From Paraburkholderia fungorum (GTDB lineage: Bacteria > Pseudomonadota > Gammaproteobacteria > Burkholderiales > Burkholderiaceae): 64,000 nt of DNA. The DNA lies in assembly GCF_902833645.1 (NCBI RefSeq), contig NZ_CADFGE010000006.1:372001-436000 (forward strand), written 5' to 3'. Made by a program: the position numbers and the translations under genes. Under the pieces are notes generated by a model. The model did not search any database. It was given only the letters and a program-made list of their open reading frames with translations, and was not told the origin of the DNA. This document shows, one piece after another, positions 50,646 through 60,331 of the stretch (its first letter is position 1; each line of letters begins with the position of its first letter).

Positions 50646-51842
50646 ATGGCCGAAAATACAAACGATTCAACTGAACGGCCGCGCGCGAGTAAGTGGCACA
50701 TGCTCGCCGAACTCGCGCTCATCGTTCTGGTGACATGGGCGAGCGCGAAGCTATCGCTGCAATGGGGCCTCGCGGGCTGGCTTTCTATCGCGCTGTTCGA
50801 ATGGCTGCAGAGTCGATTTACCGTTCTCCGTACTCATTGGCTCTCGCTCATCAAGCTGTGCTGGCCAATTGGACTTGGCATCCGCACGGCCCTCGAGGTG
50901 CCTCATCTCGTGCTCGGAATACCGGCTGGTATCGGTGTCTGGACGATTTCCGTGCTGGCGCTGGAGGCATTCGAACGGCGCATTGGACTGCAACCGCGCA
51001 CGGTCGAATCAGAGCCAGCCGTGCAGAACGCCGAGCGTCCTGCACGCGCCGTTCACGACGGCCCGCGTGGCGGCAGCGCCTGGGGCGGTGACGAGCCTGT
51101 CCAGACACCCGAAAACGAACCAGTCCGCGTGATCTGTGCGGAAGAGATTGCCATGGGCGGCCCCATTGTCTGCGACTTTCTGTTCCCCGACGGCATCGTG
51201 CTGCTCAACGGCGGCGCATCGGCTCGCTTTTCCCACGATGGACGCTACTTCGTGTCTCCCATGCCAAGTCGCGGCACGTGGGGGCTGTACGTTTTCGACC
51301 GTCGGGAGCGCGTTCTGTACCACTGCCGCGAGTCGCGTTTCTGGGAACTTGACGAGGTCAGCGAGACAGACGTCAAGGGGCGCGTCAGCCCGCTTACGCA
51401 CGATCAACCCTCGGTGGCGCCGCTCGCCGAATTGATCGCCACAGCCAGGCCTGAGCGCTTCGTCGCCGTGCAGGACCTCTGGCTACAGGAGTCGCTCGTC
51501 GAAGACCTCGCAAAACGGCATGCGCACGAGGAGCCGCCGCCGGGGCCGCCGGGATCGCCGGTTGTCGAATGCCGTCATTGGCTGCCCGAGTCCTTGCGCA
51601 CGCTCGACGATCCGCTCGCCCTGCTCCGGCGACCGCAAGGCGACATATTTGTCGATGGCGTGGCCACCGGGTTAAAGGTATTTTCGAAAACGCTGACCAT
51701 CGACTGGTGCGGCGGCGGCCCCACCTTTATCTGCACCGCGATGGCGGCCGACGACTACGCGACGCGTCGCCGTCAATGGAGCGCCGAGCATGGATTCACG
51801 CTGATCGACGACACGGCGTCGCCCGTTTCCCCGCAGCCCTAA
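50646..51842 (+). CDS. Membrane-anchored protein of unknown function
   Basis: 398 residues. Two or three helices in the first 110 residues, a linker rich in Glu and Pro, and a large C-terminal domain with repeated beta-propeller-like phrases (GASARFSHDGRYFVSPMPSRGTWGLYVFDRRERVLYHCRESRFWELDEV). I do not recognise a family. It converges with the lipoprotein gene, overlapping by four bases. Confidence 0.7.
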   Translation: MAENTNDSTERPRASKWHMLAELALIVLVTWASAKLSLQWGLAGWLSIALFEWLQSRFTVLRTHWLSLIKLCWPIGLGIRTALEVPHLVLGIPAGIGVWTISVLALEAFERRIGLQPRTVESEPAVQNAERPARAVHDGPRGGSAWGGDEPVQTPENEPVRVICAEEIAMGGPIVCDFLFPDGIVLLNGGASARFSHDGRYFVSPMPSRGTWGLYVFDRRERVLYHCRESRFWELDEVSETDVKGRVSPLTHDQPSVAPLAELIATARPERFVAVQDLWLQESLVEDLAKRHAHEEPPPGPPGSPVVECRHWLPESLRTLDDPLALLRRPQGDIFVDGVATGLKVFSKTLTIDWCGGGPTFICTAMAADDYATRRRQWSAEHGFTLIDDTASPVSPQP

Positions 51843-52219
51843 AACTTCGGATGGCATTCGAAATTCACCGACGATGCGTGCTCGGTCATCATCTCCACGC
51901 CGCTTACCGTTTCAGTCGTGACACTGCTTAGCATGCCGCGACGTTCGCAGAAATCGCGCGCCTCGCTTACCGCGTGTTCATGCGCCCGAGCCCAGGCCAT
52001 CCGGCCGCCGGTCGCGCTCGCCGCAACGGTGTAAGTGCCGGGTTTGTCGGTAGCAACAACATCGGTCGACGATGCACATCCCACAAGGCTCGCGCACGTG
52101 GCAATCGCCGCGAGAAGCAGGCGCGCCCGGCCGGCCAGCTGGTTTTGGCGCTGCGATGCCGCGGGTGCCCGCCCCTCACCGGATGGGTGATCTGAAAAAA
52201 TAGGGTTGAACCTGCTCAT
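51839..52219 (-). CDS. Putative lipoprotein
   Basis: 126 residues as drawn. The signal segment RARLLLAAIATCASLVGCASSTD has a lipobox-like LVGC; mature part TYTVAASATGGRMAWARAHEHAVSEARDFCERRGMLSSVTTETVSGVEMMTEHASSVNFECHP. This A-R-x-x-A-x-x-x-A-x-x-F/Y-C pattern is common in small Burkholderia lipoproteins. The true start may be downstream of the open-frame start. Confidence 0.65.
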   Translation of the reverse strand: MSRFNPIFSDHPSGEGRAPAASQRQNQLAGRARLLLAAIATCASLVGCASSTDVVATDKPGTYTVAASATGGRMAWARAHEHAVSEARDFCERRGMLSSVTTETVSGVEMMTEHASSVNFECHPKF

Positions 52220-52620
52220 CTACATTTATTAACTGTTTTCCAATCCCGAAATTATCCGCAATCAGGCGCGCCAGATCAGCCTCCCCTACTGAAAACACTG
52301 TTGCATGCACCTGAACAATCGCCGCCAGGTGCCGCCGGGGCGGAACATCGCCGAGCTTCGGCCGGCCGGACGACTCAGGCGATTGCGTCGCCCTCAGCCG
52401 GGTTTCGCCGGGTTCTTCTTGCCATGCAATATCTGCACTCTTCTCATAAAAACAATGCACTGGCTTTATCCCGCCAATTGACTTGAAATTAGCACGGTCA
52501 TTCCATTTTGCCGCGACCGACCGGGGTCGCCGGGGTCGAAGAATTCGGACCCCACGCGCTCCCGCATGAAGACAGTGCAATCAAGTCCGCTGCAGGCGGA
52601 TATAAAAAGAGGAGACATGC
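52220..52620. other. Intergenic region without a supported gene
   Basis: About 400 bases before the second porin, holding its promoter. No RNA or repeat structure seen. A GGAGA ribosome site lies just before the porin ATG. Confidence 0.45.
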
Positions 52621-53739
52621 ATGCGTTTTATCAATCATGGCGTTTGCGGAGCGACGCTGATTCTTGCCGCCGGCGGCGCCGCGGCCGCAGAGTCGAGTGT
52701 GACTTTGTATGGCGTCGTCGATGCGAACATTCAGTATCTGAGTAATGGCGGCGTCCATTCGTATGCCGAGAAAAGCGGCGGCTCGACCGGTTCCCTGTTC
52801 GGCCTGAAGGGTACGGAAGACCTGGGCGGCGGGCTGAAGGCGCAGTTCAACGTCGAAACGGGTTTTAACGTGAACAACGGCGGGCTGTTCGCCGATACCT
52901 CCGCGCTCTTCTATCGCCAGGCCTGGGTCGGTCTGAGCAACGACAAATACGGTTCCTTGACCATGGGACGGCAGTACGAACCCAGCTTCCGGGTCATCTA
53001 CCCGTCCGATCCGTTTCGCGCGAACGAGGTATTGTCGCCGTTTTCGGCCATGGTCCTCGCGGTGGACCGGAACACGCTCTCGACGCAATACGATTCCGGC
53101 CGCGCCAGCAATTCAGTCATGTATCAATCGCCGAATCTCAAAGGCCTGCAGTTCTACGGCATGTATGCGTTCTCCGCCACGGTGACGCAGCCCGTGCCGG
53201 CCACGACAGGCAACATGCTGAACGTCGCGGCCACCTACTCGGGTTACGGTTTCTACGCCGGCGTTGCGTACGTCAACCAGCACTCCGGACGGGAAACCAT
53301 TGCCGGTCTGCCGGCCGCGCTGAGCCTGCTGGGCACCGAGCACTTCATTGGCGCGCTCGCTTACCGAATCGGCATCGTGAACTTCCAGTTCAACTATTCC
53401 TATAACCGTGCGCAGGACCCGGCGCCCGGGTCGCTGGCCGCCCATCTGGGCACCGGGCACGCGCTGAGCATTGCCGAGTTGGGCGCCACGATTCAGGCCA
53501 CGCCGGCCGACGTGATCGAGATTGCCGGAGTTCAGCGCAACGTGCGCGGCACCCATGACAACACGCCTGGCATCGAACTGGGTATCGATCATTCGATATC
53601 TAAACGCACGAGTTTGTACATGCGGGCGGGCTACATGAAGAACAACGGCACGGCTACGGTGAGCTGGCCGGGTGTGACCGTGACCGCACCCGGAACGAAG
53701 CAGATTCTTGCGACGTTGGGCATGACGCACCGGTTCTAA
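52621..53739 (+). CDS. Outer-membrane porin (Gram-negative porin family)
   Basis: 372 residues: signal MRFINHGVCGATLILAAGGAAAA, then ESSVTLYGVVDANIQYLSN, FGLKGTEDLGGGLKAQFNVETGFNVNNGGLF and a final LATLGMTHRF. Same family as the porin at 33.3 kb, but with a divergent sequence. Trimeric diffusion pore in the outer membrane. Confidence 0.94.
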   Translation: MRFINHGVCGATLILAAGGAAAAESSVTLYGVVDANIQYLSNGGVHSYAEKSGGSTGSLFGLKGTEDLGGGLKAQFNVETGFNVNNGGLFADTSALFYRQAWVGLSNDKYGSLTMGRQYEPSFRVIYPSDPFRANEVLSPFSAMVLAVDRNTLSTQYDSGRASNSVMYQSPNLKGLQFYGMYAFSATVTQPVPATTGNMLNVAATYSGYGFYAGVAYVNQHSGRETIAGLPAALSLLGTEHFIGALAYRIGIVNFQFNYSYNRAQDPAPGSLAAHLGTGHALSIAELGATIQATPADVIEIAGVQRNVRGTHDNTPGIELGIDHSISKRTSLYMRAGYMKNNGTATVSWPGVTVTAPGTKQILATLGMTHRF

Positions 53740-53897
53740 CGCGAACCGCCGCGGCAGCGTGGCACGGCAGCTTCGTTGCCTGACGGCGGGTGCGCCTGAA
53801 GCAGCCCGCGCGAATCATGGTTTGCCGCGTTCCTGTCGAGCGGCGGCAGGCACGGCGAAGGCCGCGAGGTCGTGACGGCGGAACGCTCGCGAAGCCC

Positions 53898-56417
53898 TCA
53901 CGGCGCTGCGCTCGCGCCGGCCGGCGCGCCCGGCAGTGAGTGGGCCGCGCTGCCGTCAGCGTCCGGCGGAGCGATGTCGTCCGGCGTGGGCGTCGGCGCC
54001 AAAGCCGGCTCGCCGCTGCCATGCGTCTCACCGTCGACGGAGCCGTTCGCTGCACCACTCACCGCCCCGCTCGTCGGCCCAGGCGCTTGAAGAAGCGGCG
54101 GCTGCGCGGCCAACGGTTTCGGTTCGACATCCGCAGCGGACGTCGGTGCGGACGTCGGTGCAGGCGCGGTGGCGGCAGGCACGTGCCGTGTCGTATTGCG
54201 CTTGACGACCGGCGCGTCAGTCTTCGTGGACTGCGCTGTGAACAGATGCTGGAACCACGCGCGCAACCTGTCCGAGCGTTCCGCAAACCAGCCCGGCTGC
54301 TGATCGGTCGCGAATCTGACCCGGCTGTCGATCAGTTTCGAGCGCTGCGCGCGCTGGAAAAAGTCGCCGACGATTGGCAACGCGCTGTGCGCCCCCTGGC
54401 CCCAATAGTCGCTGCGCAAGGTCACCCGGCTGTCGTTGAAACCGACCCACGCGCCTGCCACGAGCTGCGGCTGGATCAGGATGAACCAGCCGTCGGCGTT
54501 GCCTTGCGTGGTGCCCGTCTTGCCCGCGACGTCGCCGCGAACGCCGAAGCGGCTGCGAATGCTCGAGCCCGTGCCCCGGCTCACCACGTCGCGCATTACG
54601 TCGACGAGCGTGCGGGCGGCGTCGGGGGGCAACTCCTGCTTGGGCGGCACGGGCGCGAATTCTGCCAGCACCTCGCCGTTGCGGTCTTCGATACGCGTGA
54701 CCATCACCGGCTCCACGTAAGCGCCGAGGTTGGCGATCGTGCCGTAGGCCGAGACCATTTCCTTCAGCGTCACCGGGCTCGTGCCGAGCGCGAGCGACGG
54801 CACCGGATCGAGTTCGCTGTCGCGCACGCCCATGGCGCGCGCCAGTCGCGCGACCTTGTTCGGCCCGACCGTTTCCATCAACTGGGCCGTGATCCGGTTG
54901 CGCGAATACGCGAGGCCGTCGCGCAGGCTGATGGCGCGCTCGCTCGGTTCATCCTCGTCGCTTGGCCGCCAGACTTCGCCGCCGGCCAGCGGAATTTCGA
55001 CGGCTTTGTCGACAAACGTGTCGGACGGTTTGGCGCCGTCTTCGAAGGCCGCGGCGTAGACGAACGGTTTGAAGGTCGATCCTGGCTGACGTCGTGCCTG
55101 CTGGACGTGGTCGAACGGATCCTGGCTGAAGTCACGGCTGCCGACCCACGCCTTGATTTGACCGTTGCGCGGGTCCATCGCCAGAAAGTCCGCCTGTACC
55201 CGGGTCTTGGATTCGCACACCGACTGCACCAGGTTGCGATCGGATGAGACGCGCTTGAGCGCTTCGTCGTCCGTCAGGCCCGCATCTTTCGCGGCGCGGT
55301 AGTCGGGGGTTTCGCGCAGGAAAGTTTGCAGCAGATCGCGGCCGTTCGAACAACCCGCGCGCGTACCCCATGCCGAGTTGGCGATGCCTTGCAACTGGTT
55401 GCCCTGCAAGGTCACGGCCTGGGTGGCCATGGTTTGCAGGCGTGAGTCGATGGTGGTGCGCACCACGAGCCCGTCGGAATACATGTTGTAGTCGTTGCGA
55501 TCCGCCCAGGCCGCGAGCCACCTGCGCAGTTGCTGTGCGAAGTGCGGCGCGGGTCCGGGCGGCTCGGTTTGCCGCTCGAAATCGATCCGCAGCGGACGGC
55601 GTGAGAGTGTCGCGTAGGCCGCGGGCGTGAGCTTGCCGTACTTGACCATTTGCGCCAGCACCGTATTGCGCCGTTGCAGGGCGCGTTCCGGGTTGAGCAC
55701 CGGGTTGTAGTAGCTGTTGCCTTTGAGCATGCCGGTGAGCGTCGCGCTTTCCAGCACGTTCAGTTCGCCGGCCGATTTGCCGAAATAGGTTCGTGCCGCC
55801 ATCTCGATGCCGTAGGCGTTGTAGAGGAACGGCACCGTGTTCAAATAGGTCTCGAGGATCTCGTCCTTGGTGTAGAGCGCCTCGATCTTGAAGGCCGTGA
55901 TCGCCTCCTTGATCTTGCGGGTCAGCGTGGGCGCACGGCCAATCTCATCGGGGTAGAGATTGCGGGCGAGTTGCTGGGTAATGGTCGAGCCGCCCTGGCG
56001 GTCGCCGGAAAACGTGTGCAGCGCGGCCGATGCCGTGCGGCGCCAATCCAGGCCGAAGTGCTGGTAGAAACGGTGGTCTTCCGTGGCGATTAGCGCGTTC
56101 ACCACGTTTGGCGAGATGTCCTGGAGTTTTACCCACTCGCGGTTCGAGGGCTTGAATTCGGCCAGCAGTTTGCCGTCTGCCGAGAGGATTTGCGCCGGCT
56201 GCTCGATTTTCGCCTTACGGATATCGCCGATGCTGGGCGTGAACGGGATCAGGGCCGCCACATACACGACGAAGAGCGCCGGGATTGCGGCGCAGGCCCA
56301 TGCCATGCCGCGCAGCGTGGGGTGACGCAGGTGCCAGAAGGCTCTGGCGATGGGTTGGTTTGCCAGGGTCAGCCCTTTTTCAAGGGTCTGCAGGAGTTGG
56401 GGGATCAGGCGCTTCAC
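53898..56417 (-). CDS. mrcA: Penicillin-binding protein 1A (bifunctional)
   Basis: 839 residues. One N-terminal helix, then a GT51 transglycosylase (ATEDHRFYQHFGLDW; QQLARNLYPDEIGR), an intermediate OB region, and a transpeptidase: active Ser in ARRQPGSTFKPFVYAA, SxN in YSRNRITAQ, KTGT in VAGKTGTTQGNADGW. The C-terminus is a Pro/Ala/Thr-rich low-complexity tail of about 110 residues. Polymerises and crosslinks peptidoglycan. In many Burkholderiales it stands upstream of pilMNOPQ; here the upstream neighbour is a repeat region instead. Confidence 0.95.
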   Translation of the reverse strand: MKRLIPQLLQTLEKGLTLANQPIARAFWHLRHPTLRGMAWACAAIPALFVVYVAALIPFTPSIGDIRKAKIEQPAQILSADGKLLAEFKPSNREWVKLQDISPNVVNALIATEDHRFYQHFGLDWRRTASAALHTFSGDRQGGSTITQQLARNLYPDEIGRAPTLTRKIKEAITAFKIEALYTKDEILETYLNTVPFLYNAYGIEMAARTYFGKSAGELNVLESATLTGMLKGNSYYNPVLNPERALQRRNTVLAQMVKYGKLTPAAYATLSRRPLRIDFERQTEPPGPAPHFAQQLRRWLAAWADRNDYNMYSDGLVVRTTIDSRLQTMATQAVTLQGNQLQGIANSAWGTRAGCSNGRDLLQTFLRETPDYRAAKDAGLTDDEALKRVSSDRNLVQSVCESKTRVQADFLAMDPRNGQIKAWVGSRDFSQDPFDHVQQARRQPGSTFKPFVYAAAFEDGAKPSDTFVDKAVEIPLAGGEVWRPSDEDEPSERAISLRDGLAYSRNRITAQLMETVGPNKVARLARAMGVRDSELDPVPSLALGTSPVTLKEMVSAYGTIANLGAYVEPVMVTRIEDRNGEVLAEFAPVPPKQELPPDAARTLVDVMRDVVSRGTGSSIRSRFGVRGDVAGKTGTTQGNADGWFILIQPQLVAGAWVGFNDSRVTLRSDYWGQGAHSALPIVGDFFQRAQRSKLIDSRVRFATDQQPGWFAERSDRLRAWFQHLFTAQSTKTDAPVVKRNTTRHVPAATAPAPTSAPTSAADVEPKPLAAQPPLLQAPGPTSGAVSGAANGSVDGETHGSGEPALAPTPTPDDIAPPDADGSAAHSLPGAPAGASAAP

Positions 56418-56517
56418 TCGAGGGTACCGTTGTCGTTCTGCTTTGACGAAGGCAGCATCGTAGCAGGGGCTGGCTGGTGGTTTTGTTGTTGAGGTGGGTT
56501 TTTGGCGTTGCCGTGCT

Positions 56518-56763
56518 GTGGTCGTGGTCTGTTCTGTTCTGTTGTTGGTCTTTTGGTCTTTTGGCCTTTCCTTGATTTGTTAGTGGTCTATTGGCGTTGC
56601 CCCTGTGCGGGGCGGCACTTACTTTCTTTGCCGCCGCAAAGAAAGATAAGCAAAGAAAGCGGCTTACACCGCTAATTCTTAAGCGGGTCCCCCGCGCAGT
56701 AGCGGTAGTGGTGCATCTGGAATCTGTGTCCTCGCACATTCGGCGCTGGTGACAAAGGCGTCA
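56518..56763 (+). repeat. Large inverted repeat, left arm
   Basis: About 245 bases, complementary to 57131-57374 with roughly nine in ten positions alike over the better part. It includes a CTTTCTTTGCCGCCGCAAAG hairpin-like core, and GTTGCCCCTGTGCGGGGCGGC. I associate this repeat with Paraburkholderia intergenic regions. Confidence 0.75.
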
Positions 56764-57130
56764 TACCTCCGGCGGCGCTGCGCGCGCCGATACCCGGTTC
56801 ATAACACCGCCCGCCAGGTTCTTGCTGCCCCGATTTATCCCGTTCCCGGTTCGCCGTTGCATCGCTGTCACCGGGCGCGGTTTCGCTTTCCCGCTTTCCC
56901 TTGTTCCCTTCCCTGATTCGCCGTTGTCTCGCTGCTGCCAGCACAACCGCGGCAGCGATTACGATCGCACCGCGAAAGCGCCACACTGACGTTCCAGTTG
57001 AGGTGGGATTCGCCAATCGGAGCGGGAGCGTTTCGCCGAGGCGAAGCCAATGGCTCCCGCTGCGCGAAGCAAACCCGCTGGTTTCCCTGGCAGACCCGTC
57101 CGCGACGCACGCAGTGCGGAGTGGGAGCTG

Positions 57131-57374
57131 ATGAGTGCCTTGTCGCTAACGCGGAGTGTGCGGGGGCACGGATTCCAGATGCACCACTGCCGCTACTGTG
57201 CGGGGGACCCGCTTATGAGCTGGCGGTGTAAAGCCGCTTTCTTTGCTTATCTTTCTTTGCGGCGGCAAAGAAAGTAAGTGCCGCCCCGCACAGGGGCAAC
57301 GCTAATAGACCACTAACATATCAAGGAAAGGCCAAAAGACCAAAAGACCAACACCAGAACAGACCACGACCACA
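57131..57374 (-). repeat. Large inverted repeat, right arm
   Basis: Second arm, read as the reverse complement of the left arm. The two flank about 370 bases without a clear gene. This could form a cruciform or be two copies of a dispersed repeat in opposite orientation. Confidence 0.75.
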
Positions 57375-57391
57375 ACAAGAAAAACCAAAGC

Positions 57392-57486
57392 GGCACCGCC
57401 AAACAAACCCGGCACCGCCAAACAAACCCGGCACCGCCAAACAAACCCGGCACCGCCAAACAAACCCGGCACCGCCAAACAAAATC
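57392..57486 (+). repeat. 19-bp tandem repeat, about five copies
   Basis: GGCACCGCCAAACAAACCC repeated four times without change and a fifth time partly (57468-57486). It lies between the inverted repeat and the fabV promoter. Perfect copies point to recent slippage, so copy number may vary between strains. Confidence 0.9.
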
Positions 57487-57550
57487 AGCCCCTGAACAAC
57501 CCCAAACCCTTCCCCTCTATAATGTCGGCAATTCTGACAAGAGGTGCTTC

Positions 57551-58747
57551 ATGATCATCAAACCGCGCGTGCGTGGCTTCATCTGTGTATCGACCCATCC
57601 GACCGGCTGCGAAGCCAACGTCAAGGAACAGATCGAATACGTCAAGACACGCGGCCCCATCGCCAATGGCCCGAAAAAAGTGCTCGTGATCGGCGCCTCA
57701 ACCGGCTACGGCCTCGCCGCCCGCATCAGCGCCGCCTTCGGCTCCGACGCCGCCACGCTCGGCGTCTTCTTCGAACGCGCCGGCAGCGAAACCAAAGCCG
57801 GTACGGCCGGCTGGTACAACACCGCAGCCTTCGAAAAATTCGCCAAAGAAAAAGGCCTGTACGCGACCAGCATCAACGGCGATGCCTTCTCCGATGAAGT
57901 CAAGCAACGCACCATCGAAGTCATCAAGCGCGATCTCGGTCAGGTCGATCTGGTCGTCTACAGCCTGGCAGCACCCAAGCGCACGCATCCGAAAACCGGT
58001 CAGGTGTTCACCTCAACCCTGAAGCCGGTCGGCAAGGCCGTCAAGCTGCGCGGCATCGACACCGACAAGGAAGTCGTCAAGGAAACGGTCCTCGAACCCG
58101 CCACGCAAGAAGAAATCGACAACACTGTCGCAGTGATGGGCGGCGAAGACTGGCAGATGTGGATCGACGCCCTCCTCGACGCCGGCGTGCTAGCCGACGG
58201 CGCGAAAACGACCGCGTTCACCTATCTCGGCGAAAAAATCACGCACGATATCTACTGGAACGGCTCGATCGGCGCGGCCAAGAAAGACCTCGACCAGAAA
58301 GTGCTCGGCATCCGCGAGAAACTGGCGGCCAAGGGCGGCGATGCACGCGTCTCGGTGCTCAAGGCTGTCGTCACGCAAGCAAGCTCCGCGATCCCCATGA
58401 TGCCGCTGTACCTGTCGCTACTCTTCAAGGTCATGAAGGAAAAAGGCACGCACGAAGGCTGTATCGAACAGGTCTACGGTCTCTTCAAAGACAGCATGTA
58501 CGGCGCAACGCCGCACATCGACGAAGAAGGCCGTCTGCGCGCCGACTACAAGGAACTCGATCCCGAGGTGCAGGCACGTGTCCAGGCACTCTGGACCCAG
58601 GTGAACGACAACAACATCTACGAACTCACCGACTTCAGCGGCTACAAGACCGATTTCCTGCGCCTGTTCGGATTCGAAATCGCCGGCGTGGACTATGAAG
58701 CCGACGTCAACCCGGACGTGCAGATCCCCGGACTCGTGCAGATGTGA
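57551..58747 (+). CDS. fabV: Enoyl-ACP reductase FabV
   Basis: 398 residues, matching the usual FabV length: MIIKPRVRGFICVSTHPTGCEANVKEQIEYVK, nucleotide-binding KKVLVIGASTGYGLAARISAAFG, and the Tyr-x8-Lys active-site pattern in THDIYWNGSIGAAKKDLD. It performs the last step of fatty acid elongation (NADH-dependent, triclosan-resistant in known cases). AGAGGTG ribosome site before the ATG. Confidence 0.96.
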   Translation: MIIKPRVRGFICVSTHPTGCEANVKEQIEYVKTRGPIANGPKKVLVIGASTGYGLAARISAAFGSDAATLGVFFERAGSETKAGTAGWYNTAAFEKFAKEKGLYATSINGDAFSDEVKQRTIEVIKRDLGQVDLVVYSLAAPKRTHPKTGQVFTSTLKPVGKAVKLRGIDTDKEVVKETVLEPATQEEIDNTVAVMGGEDWQMWIDALLDAGVLADGAKTTAFTYLGEKITHDIYWNGSIGAAKKDLDQKVLGIREKLAAKGGDARVSVLKAVVTQASSAIPMMPLYLSLLFKVMKEKGTHEGCIEQVYGLFKDSMYGATPHIDEEGRLRADYKELDPEVQARVQALWTQVNDNNIYELTDFSGYKTDFLRLFGFEIAGVDYEADVNPDVQIPGLVQM

Positions 58748-58989
58748 GTCTTCGCGGGGCATCCACCGCCCCGCTTCCCCGGCCGCGCGGCAAAGCCCAT
58801 ATGGTTCAGGTCGTCGGTCGCCCGGGCGATGGCGCGCCGTTCGTTTCCGAGGCATTCGGCGGCTCGGTTGCGCCAGGCATCAGCCTTACGCCGCTGACGG
58901 AGTGGCTTGCCCGCTCGCAACCGTCTGTTCTCGCGAACGAGATATGGGCGCTAGACGCATTTCGAATGGCGTCGTAGCCGAACTGCCTG

Positions 58990-59334
58990 TCAACAGGGAA
59001 ACGCCCCCTGAAGCGAGCGCAGAATGGCGAGCCCGATTGGAAAGTCGTCTGAAATACTCGGATGATTGGCGAAAAACTGGTCGAGCAGCGGATAGACATT
59101 CTGGTTGCCGATGGCCAGGTTTTGCGGCGGACAGAACAGCGGCGGACGTTTCTTCGACACCAGATCCCCATTCGCCCAACCCAGCGCGTTGATCGTGCCC
59201 GTGATGTAAGCCGCGTACACCGAGTTGTTGTCGGTATGTGCCCAGAGCTTATATTGCGCGGCCGTCATCTCGGCGCTTGCGTTGAGCGTAAAACAGGCTG
59301 CCAGCACAGCCAGTGCAAATTTCAGTACCCGCAT
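58990..59334 (-). CDS. Small exported protein, Rap1a/Tai-like
   Basis: 114 residues: signal peptide MRVLKFALAVLAACFTLNASA, then AEMTAAQYKLWAHTDNNSVYAAYITGTINALGWANGDLVSKKRPPLFCPPQNLAIGNQNVYPLLDQFFANHPSISDDFPIGLAILRSLQGAFPC. The Y-I-x-G...FCPP...L..FF..HP pattern resembles the Rap1a/Tai immunity-protein domain. No toxin gene is adjacent, so it may have another role. Confidence 0.7.
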   Translation of the reverse strand: MRVLKFALAVLAACFTLNASAEMTAAQYKLWAHTDNNSVYAAYITGTINALGWANGDLVSKKRPPLFCPPQNLAIGNQNVYPLLDQFFANHPSISDDFPIGLAILRSLQGAFPC

Positions 59335-59562
59335 CTTTCAAACCTTCAATCTGTATCGCGAAACCGGCCATTGTAGGCGAGTCGCGCCGAGCTACACAGA
59401 AGCACCCCGCACCTGGTCTTTCGTAAGCATTTGACCGGTATTTTTGTAAGCATTCACTTGCGAACGGACCCGTCACGCCAATGCCGCCTCAGTTCGGCAG
59501 CGTCGGGCCTGTTCGCCAAGGCGGCACAACGGAGCGCCGCCCTGGTGGAGTAACCGCGTGGC

Positions 59563-60186
59563 TTACGGCGTGCCGTTACGGCAATACGCCGGATAGCCAG
59601 GACGCGTGGCGAGGCGTGCCATGTAAGCCGTCAGCGCGGGAAAACCGCCATGCTGTAGCGGCGTTTCGAGCCAGCGGTTGATCGAGAGCGCGATCGGGAT
59701 GTCCGCAAGCGAGAACGACGCTCCGGCGATGAAGGCACCGGTCGTCTCCAGTTGCCGATCGACGATCGCAATATGCCGGGTCCAATTCACGCACGACAGG
59801 TCGATCTGCTGACGGTCCTGATGCGCCGGCGAATTGCGGACCAGCGCCAGAAACGCGTAGCTCCATGCCCGATTGAGTTCGCTCGCCTGCCAGTCGATCC
59901 ATTGATCGCATTTCGCGCGTTCGCAAGGGTCCCCCGGGTAGAGGAACTCGCCTCCATAACGGCCGGCCAGATAACGGATGATCGAGTTGGATTCCCACAG
60001 CACGAACTCGCCGTCCCGGATCACCGGCACCATGGCGTTCGGGTTCAAAGCGACGAATTCGGGCACGTTGGTCGTCCTGAATCCTGAGCCCCAATCTTCC
60101 CGCTCAAACGGCAGGCCGAGTTCGGTACATGCCCACAGCACTTTGCGGACGTTGATGGATGAGGCTTTGCCTAGTATCTGAAGCAT
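59563..60186 (-). CDS. Glutathione S-transferase
   Basis: 207 residues. N-terminal thioredoxin fold MLQILGKASSINVRKVLWACTELGLPFEREDWGSGFRTTNVPEFVALNPNAMVPVIRDGEFVLWESNSIIRYLAGRYG, with the cis-Pro (MVPVI) and ES of the glutathione site, then a helical C-terminal domain (FSLADIPIALSINRWL). Ser11 is the probable thiolate-stabilising residue. Single gene. Confidence 0.93.
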   Translation of the reverse strand: MLQILGKASSINVRKVLWACTELGLPFEREDWGSGFRTTNVPEFVALNPNAMVPVIRDGEFVLWESNSIIRYLAGRYGGEFLYPGDPCERAKCDQWIDWQASELNRAWSYAFLALVRNSPAHQDRQQIDLSCVNWTRHIAIVDRQLETTGAFIAGASFSLADIPIALSINRWLETPLQHGGFPALTAYMARLATRPGYPAYCRNGTP

Positions 60187-60331
60187 GGCTGGTCGCTGCC
60201 CGTTCGGTCGCTATGGAGAAATACACCGGGAATCCGGTTCGAATCGTAGCGTATCCGTGACGTGACGAAGCGGACATGGACACTTTGCGCGCAGCGCACA
60301 GGGCCAGCTCGCCAACCTGACTCAAACCGAC

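Noticed and set aside
57392..57486. CRISPR-like array
   Set aside because: Units are contiguous with no unique spacers, so it is a simple tandem repeat.
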